Source of the DNA: Ephemerocybe angulata
Lineage: Eukaryota; Basidiomycota; Agaricomycetes; Agaricales; Psathyrellaceae
Direction: 5' to 3'
NCBI GenBank assembly: GCA_013368325.1
Contig: JAACJK010000006.1
Coordinates: 1-64,000 of the forward strand
Length of the DNA: 64,000 nt
The notes below the pieces were generated by a model. That model ran no database searches. It saw only the letters and a program-made list of their open reading frames with translations, and had not been told where the DNA came from. Positions 10,714 through 21,174 of this stretch are shown in pieces (positions within the stretch are counted from its first letter, which is position 1; every line of letters begins with the position of its first letter). The translations under genes were made by a program, and so were the position numbers.

Positions 10714-11656
10714 CTACGCATGCGTGATGATGCCCCTACCGTAGGCCTTGACGTAAGCCTCATATGCAGAATGGAGCGTGCGGTGGCGGCTGTAAACAGC
10801 CCCAGAGACTCCGGTGACGTAGGGAGAGGTATCCATCCTGACTGGGTGTCAAACACAATGAAAGGAACTGATTGGAAATGTACTTACCATCCTCCAAACA
10901 CGCCGACTCTGAGTCCGCGGGTGACGGTGAAGAATCGATCCGCTGCCCAGAGAATCAGTTCCATACAGGGCTTAGTTTCCAAATGTGACTTACGACCTGC
11001 ACCAGTGTAAACGGCCGACTCGGGGGCCGGAGGAAGGACGTTCGGCCCTAGAGATTGGAATCCCGCAATTGGGGAGGTGGCTGGAGGAATAATGACAGTG
11101 GGGAGAGGTGCGTCCTGCGCAGTTTGAGTGCTCGAAGCAGTCACTCCTGAAGCAGGAGGAGCGACGGCGGCTGCGGCTGCGCTTGGTCCAGAGGTGTCTA
11201 AGTCATATGTCAGTGGATGCAACGGAAGGGCTGCGCCGATAAAGGGGTGTTACCACTTACTGGTGGTAGCAGGCGGAACGTTAGTAGTGGTAGCAGGCGG
11301 AACGTTAGTGGTAGCGCCGTCGTCCTCATCGTCGCTCGCAACAGTGAGGACCAAGACGATACCCGTGCCGTTGCACATGTCGCAAGAAACAGGATCTAGA
11401 CCTCGTTAGCAAATAGGAATTGGAATATCATATCTCCTTACTTGTATCACCATTTCCAACTTGCAGATAGTCGTCGAGAGTAAGGTGTCCTATAGCTGGG
11501 TGGTCAGAATAGTGACGGGGACTCGGGAGAGGGAGAGGAACACATACGATCATCAATAGCATGGATCAAATTGCCGAGGAGCCGAAGCATCGAGGGGCTC
11601 GTAGCGCGACTGAGAGTCGCAAGGCGCTCCTCTTTGGCAGCGGTCTCTTTGGCCAT
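10714..11656 (-). CDS. Small protein with C-terminal RNase H1-N / viroplasmin-type domain
   Basis: Six exons (11548-11656, 11442-11495, 11261-11395, 10997-11197, 10888-10942, 10714-10837) close in frame to 225 residues. The order is: a charged N-terminal helix; a CDMCNGTG motif (CxxCxGxG); a low-complexity alanine/proline/threonine linker with a duplicated NVPPATT; then FTVTRGLRVGVFGGW...YVTGVSGAVYSRHRT...AYEAYVKAYGRG at the C-terminus. This matches the pattern of the RNase H1 N-terminal (Cauli_VI-type) fold, which in RNase H1 binds RNA:DNA hybrid or dsRNA. No RNase H catalytic domain follows; translation stops shortly after. Stand-alone copies of this domain are common in Agaricomycetes, with unknown role. 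Divergent from the 12030 gene by 373 bp. Confidence 0.8.
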
Positions 11657-12029
11657 TGGAACAAAGGTGTTGATGTTCGAGGGTGAGGAAAGTAGAGAAA
11701 ACAGAGAAGAAGAGGCGATATGGAGTCTAGTGTGAGTTCGGAGGCTTATATATGGCAACCGACCTGTTTGGCGCATATTTGCCGCGGCTTGAGTGTTCGC
11801 GTTCAGATGCAAACGGAGTTTACTTGCCTGCCCTGAAAGGAGTGTTCAATCTCGAGATTTCGTTACACAGTATTGATAGATAGGTTCAGCGCAGAGCATT
11901 GATCTTCTGAAAAGTATAATGCATTAGAAAGGTTGGGAAGCTTATAACATCCGATGCATTGCTTTATTGAACCACCTGGTCTCCCCCTGTGAACGCTGCA
12001 TTATCATACAGACGCTCTGTCAGATCAAC

Positions 12030-15000
12030 ATGGCGCCCCCCAGCTGGCTTTCGGACATACGACGCACATACTGCGAATCCTTCCTACCCGAATACGCGGA
12101 GTGTCGAGTGAAGAAGAAATACAAGCAGTTCTGGCTAAAGCTTTTCGCCAGCTACTTGACCATGTTCCCGCTCATCGACGAGAAGTTTCCCGATAAATCA
12201 CTCGGTCAACTGACTCAGGAGGAGATGGAAGAGTACTCACGAGATTTGGCCAAGCTTCAAAAGGCGAGTCGAGGTTGCCCAGCTTCAATAGCCAGGATGG
12301 TGATACTGATCGCGGAACGTCCTTAATCCAGCGACTCAAGGAGTGGTTCCGATGGCAATTTAATCCTAGGAGCAGAAACAATACCGTATCAGTCTCGCCG
12401 AAGCTCCTAAAGGACATCTATACACCCCGAACCCGAGGACTGAAGGCGTACGAAACATTCGCTAAACTCTACCCAGAGAAGGTGTCAGCTGCTCTAGATA
12501 AGCGATGTGAGGAAGACGGTATCGAGAAAAGCAAGAAAGTGTCGAGATGGCACTCGGTTTGTAAGGACTTGTACTCGAAAGCGACTGAAGAGGAGATCCA
12601 GGCCGTCGAGGAGAGGATCGCGGATGATGCTGAAGAGGAGGAGGAGAACGAAGCTGAGGGGGAACCGGAGACTTACCATCGGTATGACCTTGTTTTCTGA
12701 CACGAGGTTGCGTGCTAAGTTAATTTAAACACAGATTTCTTACCTCCCTTCCGAGTGTTCTCTCCGCAGTTGTCGATCCAGCTGTCCGCAAAGCAGGTGT
12801 TTTGGCGTTAGTGACGATAGTTGGACCGGAGCCCGCATCGGATGGGAAAATCAAAGTTCACACGTGAGCATTCCTAATTCGGAGGTCTGGTCTCGATCCT
12901 TGACAAACAATGACTGACGTGCCTTCCCAAACCACCAGCCTTCAGTTCGGGGACAAGGACAAGACTCCCTTATTTGCAGGCACTTGGAATGAGTACGAAC
13001 GTGTATTTGTTACAGCCCTGACGCAGTTCGCAAAGCGACATGAATTTCGTACGTAGGCTTCAACGGCCATGGTGTGTTTGATTGTTCTGATTGTAATGTC
13101 TAGCCCCCAACGTTTGTGCTCAACGAGCTCTGAACAAAGATGCTAGGCCATTACCCGCCGAAGGTACGTCTTCCTGCTAAGTGGAATAATTTCTGAGGCT
13201 TATCGCAATTTTAACAGAAACATCCGCTGAGAAAGGCGCCATTTCTCAGAACTCTACTAGTGTCACTAACAGTGCTTCCTCCTCTGCGTCTAAGCTTGGC
13301 CCCACATCGCCGACCTCTCTAGCGAAGACCTCGGACCCTCCGCTTCTGGCGACAACGACTCATCCTTCTAGGGTAGAACAGGTCCAACCTCCGTCTCTCG
13401 ATTTGGCGAGATCCAGCGTTGTGGCAGGGCCTCAGGCGGATAGACCCCCCGAATCAACTGTCGAAGGCGTCCAATCTCCAGCGCTCAAGTTGTCGACATC
13501 CGCTTCTGGAACGTCCCCAGCAGCTCCATCGGCAGCAGCCGCCATTGCGAAGCTTGGTACTTCCGAGAAGGTGACTACCCCCGAATCTGATACACGTGTA
13601 GACGGGATCCAATCTCTGCCTCTCAATACGGCGACATCCGCCATCTCAACTGGGTCTCATGCGTCCAATATCCCCCAATCAAGTAACCAGGGAGAAGGGA
13701 TCCATGCTCCGCCGCTCAATTTGGCGACATCCGCCTTTGCGAATCCGACACACATTCCACCTCAATTCGAGACCTTCAATGTTAGTTCTACCTTTCCAAG
13801 CCACGTCTATGGGGGCTACGTCAACTTCACCGCTGCTCAGGGCCTCAGCACATTCCCTGACTACACGAACGATGGGTCGCTAAACAATACCGGTCTCAGA
13901 TGGAACAACATCAACATGCAGCAGTCGGAGGGCTCCATTCAAATCCCTCCAGCCGGTTACACGTCTGAGTCTGAGGTTCTTTCGAAGGATCGGTGGGCAA
14001 ACAAGTGCGACAATACGTGGAACAGTCAAACGATGTTCTCTGCAGTTGCGGGAGATTTCGTTCAGCACCAGACCCAAGGCTATGGCTCAGCAAATGACAT
14101 TCGAAGCGCGCCTCACGGGCATCTACTTCCCCCCGTAGATCGCCGTAATAGTCTCGAGTCAGAGTTCGATTTTGGTCGACTTGGAGACTTCGATGCGGAT
14201 TTGGAAGCGGGGCATCGCCTCGAAGCGGAGCAACCCCCCGGTTCAGCGCTGGACAAGGCACTTGCGCTTTGGAACGCCCGCGCCAAACAACAAAAGTTGC
14301 ACGACACGTCGAATCCCGCCCACCCCAGTATCAAATCGCAGTATGTCGCCGGCGCCGCCTCGTTCGTCAATCCAGACATTCCCGGTGTCGGAAAGGGCGC
14401 TCTCCACTCAGCTACTCCGTTTCCCACCCATGTTCGCAACGACCTCGACAGTCCCCCTCCTATCGGTGGCACCAACTCCATCAACGTCAATCACTCTGTG
14501 GACACCTTCACCAACGCCATTGCCAACGCCGGATTACAGCCCAATGGCGGCATTGCCCCACCCCTGACCGCCTATGACCAGCATCTCGGTACTACCCTTC
14601 ACAACCCTCACTCGCAAGCCGTTAACCCTGTAGCCCCAACCCCAAACCCCGTGGCTCCTCCACCCGCTGTAGCCTCGACCCCGAATCCCGTAGCTCCGCC
14701 ACCCGCTGTAGCCTCGACCCCAAACCCGGTTGCTCCTCCACACGCTGTAGCCTCGACCCCAAACCCGGTTGCTCCTCCACACGCTGTAGCCTCGACCCCA
14801 AACCCGGTTGCTCCTCCACATGCTGTAGCCTCGACTCCGAACCGGGCAATAGCTCCTCCACCCCCTGTCAACCCTGGCCCTTCGACGCAGAATCCCTCTC
14901 TCAATGGCGGGACTGCCCCACCCCCAGTTGACCTTCCGATCTCGACGGCGAATCCTGACGCTAGCGCTACGGCTGTCGTTTCTCAGAGCTCCGCCGGCCC

Positions 15001-15921
15001 CAAAACGGTGTCTCCGAATCCTTTGGAAGTCTCGAGTTTGGAAACACCTGCGGGGGATGCTGACCCGGCTTCCGAAGTGGGTGCTGCTCGGAGGCGGTCA
15101 GGGCGTGCAGCAAAACCTTCCACGACCCGAGAGAAGTTGCAACTTATTGGCAGCAACGTACCCCAGACGTCGCGACCGCCCCCTGTTAACGACGGAAAGG
15201 ATGATGACGAGCCAGTTTGGTATGTCAACACAGTGAATGATCTCAGGGCAGTCGATTTGGGGACACAGTGGTCGGAAGTGGTGGAGAAGTGGTGTAGTCT
15301 TGAATCGTCTCTCGGATACGGGAAGTCTCTGAAGGTTCGTCAGACTGGACTGTTCTTAGTGTGCCCTAAGCTGACGGTCTTTGGTAGGGCTCTTTACCAG
15401 TCCAAGATCGCCCTAACGAATGGAGTAAATGGACGAACAAGTCATCTCAAGGTGCCCGTAACCATGCAATCATGCCTTTTATTGACGATCCGGCTGAGAT
15501 AGGAGCTGCGATTGTGAGGTGGTGGTGCATTTCTCAACCGTCCTTTCGGCTCAACCCAGGCGAAGACTTTCCCCAGCCAAAATACGCCTCCCCCGACTCT
15601 GATATAAGCGTGTGGACTCCGATCTGCAAATCGGGCCCCAACGGGTTTGTTTCGCTAATGATGTTAGTGCTTTGGTGGGGTCGCTCAGCGGCTGGTGGTC
15701 CTACATGCTACAGGGATGATTCGAGGGATCTTTGGAAGGCACTGGTCGGGGATATTAGCCGTACGCTGGATGAACTTATCTCTGTCGCGTCGCAGCTGAG
15801 AAGCCGAGGGCTTAAACGCCGAGGTGAGAATCTGAACGCACCTCAGGCTCCAAAAAAGTACGTTGATCTCGAAAACGTCCTCCTCCCATTGACTGATGTT
15901 TGTTATAGGTCTCGAAGATAG
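12030..15921 (+). CDS. Large orphan protein (1,160 residues), Agaricomycete-type family
   Basis: Eight exons (12030-12263, 12332-12681, 12735-12863, 12939-13048, 13104-13163, 13218-15334, 15388-15857, 15909-15921) total 3,483 nt, exactly 1,160 codons plus stop. The first intron uses a GC donor (AAG|GCGAGT) and a CCAG acceptor; the others are GT-AG. The N-terminus (SFLPEYAECRVKKKYKQFW, RLKEWFRW) and a middle segment (VTIVGPEPASDGKIKV) resemble an uncharacterised family expanded in mushroom-forming fungi. A long serine/proline-rich linker includes a 13-residue tandem repeat. The C-terminal region is tryptophan-rich (TQWSEVVEKWCSLE, IVRWWCIS). RRRSGRAAK before it could be a nuclear signal. No catalytic motif is recognised; function is unknown. 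Clean splicing argues that it is, or recently was, functional. Confidence 0.8.
14645..14839 (+). repeat. 39-bp in-frame tandem repeat, five units
   Basis: Five contiguous 39-bp units at 14645, 14684, 14723, 14762 and 14801, each encoding NPVAPP(P/H)AVASTP. Units 3 and 4 are nearly identical at DNA level, pointing to recent expansion or homogenisation. The length keeps the frame of the host gene. Confidence 0.95.
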
Positions 15922-16272
15922 TCATCAGCCTACCGCGATCTTAGTCTACTGTGGTCTGACGTATGTACCTTGTATCCAGAACACACGTTTATCAAAACCC
16001 AATGCATTAGAGCTTAGTACTGTCGCTAGCAACAAAATCAGCCAAGGTGCTTTGAGATCTGAGCTCCGAGCTACGTAAGAATGGGAAGCCTCAGGGGACC
16101 GTCTCTCTCCAATGATTGAGTATAACGATGCATTAGAATACGACACTGGGTGTCCTCCAAGCCACTTGCGGCGCCCGTAGAAATCCGCCACAACGCCTGG
16201 AAGTCAGTCAAGCGATGCATTAATTCGGAACTTTGAGATGATGCTTCCACTCAGGCGACTTCGCGAATGGCT

Positions 16273-16536
16273 AAGTCAAGCAATGCATCACCTCTTGGAA
16301 TTCTTGCCAATGACGTTGGGGTGATGCATCACTGTGAGATGATGCATCGCTGCGGGATGGTGTGTCGCGCCCTGGGTTTCAACAAGTCAAGAAATGCATC
16401 ACCTCATGGAGTCCTTGCCAATGACGTTGGGGTGATGCATCACTGTGAGACGATGCATCGCTGCGGGATGGTGCATCGCTGCGGGATGGTGCGTCGCGCC
16501 CTGGGTTTCAACGGTCAAGTCAAGCGATGCATCAAC
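16273..16536. repeat. Tandem duplication of ~111 bp
   Basis: Unit A 16273-16383 and unit B 16384-16512 both run from AAGTCAAG through CTTGCCAATGACGTTGGGG to CCCTGGGTTTCAAC. B has an extra 18-bp internal duplication around GATGGTGCATCGCTGCGG. A third partial start follows at about 16515-16536. Each unit carries three or more ATGCAT-type motifs. Confidence 0.9.
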
Positions 16537-17165
16537 ATTTAGAGGGCCCGACGGCTCTGGGCTAATGCATCATGGCCAGTTTCCGCATTGTGGTTTGTTC
16601 TAAGGCCCTGCAGGCCCTGGCCCTTGCGATCATCCCTATTTTGATTTTGCTCGCGCACCGAGAAGAATTCGTAATCATACACCGTGGCACATACTGGCGC
16701 CCATTTGGCGCCCAGAGCAAGTAGGAAAAATACAGTAGTATAAGTCACCCACACATGATTAGAAATGTGAAAGTTCGAATGTTTGAAGGATGGATAATCT
16801 AATGCATCGTAACATGGATGGTGATTCCGAGTCATGGACGAGAAAGTGATGTATTAACTGATTAGTGGTAATTGTGAGGGTCGGGCAAGCACTTGGGATG
16901 GGCCGATCATCAGACCGAGAAGGGCGAACGTAATGCATCATACCATGAAGGGTCATTTATTGACAGTATAGCGATGCATTAACCTTAGGATCAGGAAGCC
17001 ACTTGGAATCGGTCGATCATTGGAAGACCCGGACCAGGCCTGCATTGGTTTCGCATTGATGCATGATAAACATGAGCAGTGGAGCAGGGAATAAACCAGG
17101 GCATAAAAGGCTTCTTGGTGGTCTCCTGAAGGCGCTGTTGGGGCGCCGTGGGTGGAGGCGAACCC

Positions 17166-17320
17166 GGCACCGAGCGCTACAGGTCGAATGAGGGAAATTG
17201 ATCGCGGTATGTTCTGAATGCATCAGTACATATCCCAAATCGCCGAGCGAGGCGCCGAGCGCTACAGGTCGAATGAGTGATCGCGGTATGTTCTGAATGC
17301 ATCAATACATGTCCCAAATC
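17166..17320. repeat. Direct repeat of ~75 bp
   Basis: Copy 1 at 17166-17241 and copy 2 at 17251-17320 share CCGAGCGCTACAGGTCGAAT, ATCGCGGTATGTTCTGAATG and a terminal CCCAAATC. Copy 2 lacks 6 bp (the GGAAAT stretch). Each includes a GAATGCATCA motif. Confidence 0.9.
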
Positions 17321-18632
17321 AAAGCACGAGTTCTAATGCATCATTACTCAAAGGAAATTCTGTGTTTAATGCATCATTGCCGGTGTCTGAGGAAAAGATG
17401 CCCTTGTGAGTGCTATCTTGGGAGCCTAACATCGTGTATTACCCCTCAGGGAATTGGGAGGATGTGCTGAGGAGGGTTAGCTTGCAGTTTGCCTTCGTTT
17501 CAGGGTCTTTTCTTGTATTAAAGGGGCTGGAGGAGGAGAATGCGCGACGAGCCGCTGAGCATGGGAGGCGGCTGTGACACCGCTCGCGTGGTGGCCACGC
17601 GAAATGCTCAGGCACCGTCGCCCCAAGAACCCGGATCCGAATCAAACGCGCTGTCCGGGATCGGCTTCGCTCAGATCTCGATTCCCATCAGAGTCTAAAA
17701 CGGGTCACTAGGGCGCACTGGGGCGGCATGCAGCTGTCAAAATGCGCCAGGCGGGGCCAGCCACACGAGAGCAACCGCAAAAGGTGATGCATCAGTGATG
17801 CATCGCAAGCGCGCCCCCAGAGAACGAATGCCAAAGGTGATGCATTCCCGATGCATTACAGTAATGCATTTCATACCAACTGGCGTGCAGCGGAACGGGG
17901 GATGGCTTTAATGCACCAGCGCGCTCGCATTGATTATCGTGAATAGTGCACAACTTTGACAGCACCGGCTGCGTGGAAACCGACGCTAAAGTTCAGCGAA
18001 CGATACAAACCGAATTTGCATCCTCCACGCTATTATGTATCGCACACAGACTGAACACAATCGGTACGTTTTCCCGCAGTGCTTTTAGCTGAAAGGGTGA
18101 GACTAACTGTCTTATTCAGCATACTACGACAGAATCCTTGTGATGGATAGAGGAGAAGTCGCCGAGTTCGATACTGTTCTTAATCTGTTCGACAATGAGG
18201 GGTCTATATTCAGATCTCTGTGTAATGAGTCTCAGTTGACAAGGTCCGATATCTGCCGTATTCGAGGAGAGTAGAAGCAGTGGAAACTTTGCCTCGCAGT
18301 CGTTTGTGCCAAACTCATTGGCTGGCATCATGAACATCCGAGTCGCCCCATCTTTTAACCCCTATAACATACCCCACGACCATCCCTTTACACTATTCAT
18401 ATTCAGTAATCACTTAGAAAATGTTATCTATACCCCACTTCTGCTTAAGCACGCCTTGTCTCGGACAATAACCTTATTATGTTGGTGATTTTTGCCGCCT
18501 GGAAGGCTCAAGCGCTCATCTGTGGGGTAAGGTTTGATGGCGGCAATTGCCGCCACTAAAGTGCATACCAAACAACAATCAAGGTCGCTCTTGACCAGCA
18601 ACCACCACCATCTCCATCTCCTCGACCCGACC

Positions 18633-20501
18633 ATGGAGGTTGCCCTCAGAACCCCAGAGATCCTCGACCTTGTGTTCCAGCATCTCAGGTTCACGGACGA
18701 ACTCACTACGTCGGTCGATGCACGGTCGTCTCTCCCGTTTACTGCCCGGTGGCGAAAGAACAAGGCATCCCTTCTGAATGCCGCCCTGGCGTGCAGGGCC
18801 TTCTTCGTACCGGCGATGTCAAACTTGTGGTGGAGGGTGAATGGGATTATGCCCTTTATCAAGCTGCTTCCCAGTGCTACACTCAAGAACACCCCAAGGG
18901 TCGAGTACGATTATGTCACAACCTCGCGGGAATGGGTGAGTGGTGGCCTGCGTTCTCTCGCAATTTGAGATCGCGACTTACGTGTTTGAAAGATCTTGGA
19001 AGAGGAACTCGACGAAAAGGCCCTCGAACGGTTTGACTTCTACGCGCGAATGGTGGTTCAAATCCTCGACATGGGACGGAAGAGCGAGGAGAACATCACA
19101 GCACTGCTCATTCAACTCGCTGAAGTACGCCCTAGCAAGGTCTGCTTCCCGAAGCTGCGCTCGTTCAAGGCGTACTACTACAACCCCGATCCTTGGCTCT
19201 TCTACACCTCCCCCACCCTCAACGAACTGCTTCTCATAGCGACTAATTGGTCCGACGACAAATTCAAGACCATGACCAGCATGGTTGGAAGGCTACCGAC
19301 ACGCTCACCCGAGCTACAGGTGCTGCAAATACCATTTATCCCGAACCAGCGATCCTTGGGCGCTTTAGTTCAGTTGCAGGCGCTGCGGGAGCTCACCCTC
19401 GTGGGCTCAGTTCCTGCTCAAAGCGTTCCGCTCCCAGCCCTGCTGACGTCTCTATCCACCCTTCCGCGCTTGGAAAAGCTCGACATCTTCTGCCCCCACC
19501 CCATGAGTGACGAAGATTTTCTTACGGCCCCAGTTGAATCTTCTACCGAAACCTGGTATCCCGAACTTACCTCAATCGCTCTGACCGGAGATGTCACCAC
19601 GAACCACCAGGTCATTCAGTACTTCCTTCCCAAGGCACTTAAGGAGGTCAAGCTGCGGCTCCTTTGGACCGAACGGCCAGAGACCGCCAACGCGGACGAA
19701 ATCCAGCTGCTGACACAAGCGATGCAGCCGTTCGCCTCCACCCTGAAGTCGTTCAGCATCAAGTGCGACTTGAGCCTCGACCGTCAAACAGGACTATTTG
19801 GAAGCCTCCTCACCCCTCGCGGCTTTGTTTCTGTCGGGAAGGATGTCTTCACACCCCTCTTCGGCCTTTCGCATCTCGAGGAGCTCGAGCTCGACAGCAC
19901 ACTCGCGTCTAGAGAGCTAAAGGACCCCTTTTTGCTCTCCCTGGCGCAAGCATGGCCCGGCCTCAAGAAGCTCACCCTTCCCCATACAATGTCCGTGGAC
20001 TGTCGCACTGCGCCATTCACGTTTTCCGGAATTCAGAGGATGGCGCAGAGTTTGCCCCTTCTCGAAGAGCTGTCGCTGGACTTCTCGGCAGTCGACGTCC
20101 CCGTTTCTGGACTTGCAGCGCTTCAACTCAAGACGCTGGACGTCCGGATGTCCCCTATCAAGAGGAAACGAGCGGCCGCAGTTACGCTCTCGCGAGCATT
20201 CCCGAACCTCGAAACCTTGAAGTATTCCGGGGACGTGCATAATTCTAATCTGAAGCAGCAGCAGGTGTGGAGGGAGGTTGCGGCGTGGTTGCCTGTGTTG
20301 ACGGGGAGGTACTGTTCAGCGAACGACGACGACGACGACTTGCCACTTACCCCGCCTAGCGTGAGGGGCCACCACACAGCTGTAGATGTGTACGATATCA
20401 TGCCTCCTGGGGCGGTCGGCATCAATCTAGGAGGGCACGATTACTATTCCGACGAGGACTCGGATGACCCGTTGGGGTATGATGAACCTGATGACTATTG
20501 A
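18633..20501 (+). CDS. F-box / leucine-rich-repeat-like protein
   Basis: Exons 18633-18935 and 18993-20501 around a 57-nt intron, in phase, giving 603 residues. The N-terminus has an F-box-like segment (TPEILDLVFQHL, then NAALACRAFFVPAMSNLWW). A long leucine-rich region of degenerate repeats follows (for example LEELELDSTL, LKKLTLPH, LEELSLDFS). The C-terminus is acidic (DDDDD near 20330; SDEDSDD at the end). Family role: substrate-recognition adaptor of SCF ubiquitin ligases; substrate unknown. An in-frame ATG at 18534 would add 33 histidine-rich residues; I prefer 18633 because F-box similarity starts there. Confidence 0.8.
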
Positions 20502-21174
20502 GATCGAACTATACAACTTGTTTTGTAGTTATCGATTATAGCCCCCTTTAATTCTTGTCAAGTTCCTTTTCTTTCGGTTGGGCCTCGAGGAGGCGTTCTT
20601 GGCTTCGCGGTTACCCCACCTTCTTGTCTCCGCAGCAATCCCCTTCTTCCTCTCCCGATGTCTCCCCGACATTCTAATAAATGTAGAACATATCAATACA
20701 CCATGTTGTATAGGGCTTACCTTGTTCTGGGGCACACCACAAACTCGCCGAGCATTTTTGCCTCAGCCATTCGCTGAAAAGGGTACCATTCTTCACTGAC
20801 AGGCAGAACATTCCGCCGATTTTCTTATTCCTCTCCTGGGACCGTGTTTCCTTGCCACCTTCTATCGACTTGGTGCAAGTTGCCAGCCCCCAGGTCAAGG
20901 CTGCTCAGGGCTCATCCTCCCACGTTGCAACCCGTAACCGTCACGTAACAAAACAATTCCAGCGGTCCAAGCATCCTGTCGGCGATCTTGGCGCTTGGCA
21001 GAACAAGCGTTGCCGTTGCCGCAGTCAACCTTCCTTTTCCCCCTTCCCCCCACCCTCATTCCTCATACACACTCCTTTCGCTTTCCCGTGGACGACGACG
21101 ACAGCCTGGAGCTCTTTTATCTATTATCGACAGCGCAAGCCGCCTAGGAAGCTAAACAGAAGAAAGTAACCAGG
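20502..21174. other. Intergenic region
   Basis: No gene or RNA recognised. Presumed terminator of the F-box gene and promoter of the protease; pyrimidine-rich tracts lie at 21025-21110. Confidence 0.4.

Larger units (their letters stand above)
16002..17867. repeat. Right island of the palindromic YRATGCATYA motif
   Basis: About 24 ATGCAT copies in 1.9 kb (for example 16002, 16128, 16215, 16283, 16323, 16341, 16434, 16565, 16932, 16974, 17336, 17369, 17786, 17799, 17840, 17850, 17862), nearly all in the context YRATGCATYA. Many are full 10-bp palindromes (TGATGCATCA). The island contains two internal duplications, listed separately. No gene is credible from 15922 to 18632. Copies become rare downstream: only about seven were noticed in the remaining 46 kb. 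Confidence 0.85.

Noticed and set aside
14534..14904. Minus-strand frames across the 39-bp repeat
   Set aside because: The repeat length is a multiple of three, so all frames stay open; splice phases support only the plus-strand gene.
1..18000. TET/JBP dioxygenase gene accompanying the KDZ transposase
   Set aside because: This pairing is known in fungi, so I looked for the HxD and arginine motif pattern in all frames; nothing convincing was found.
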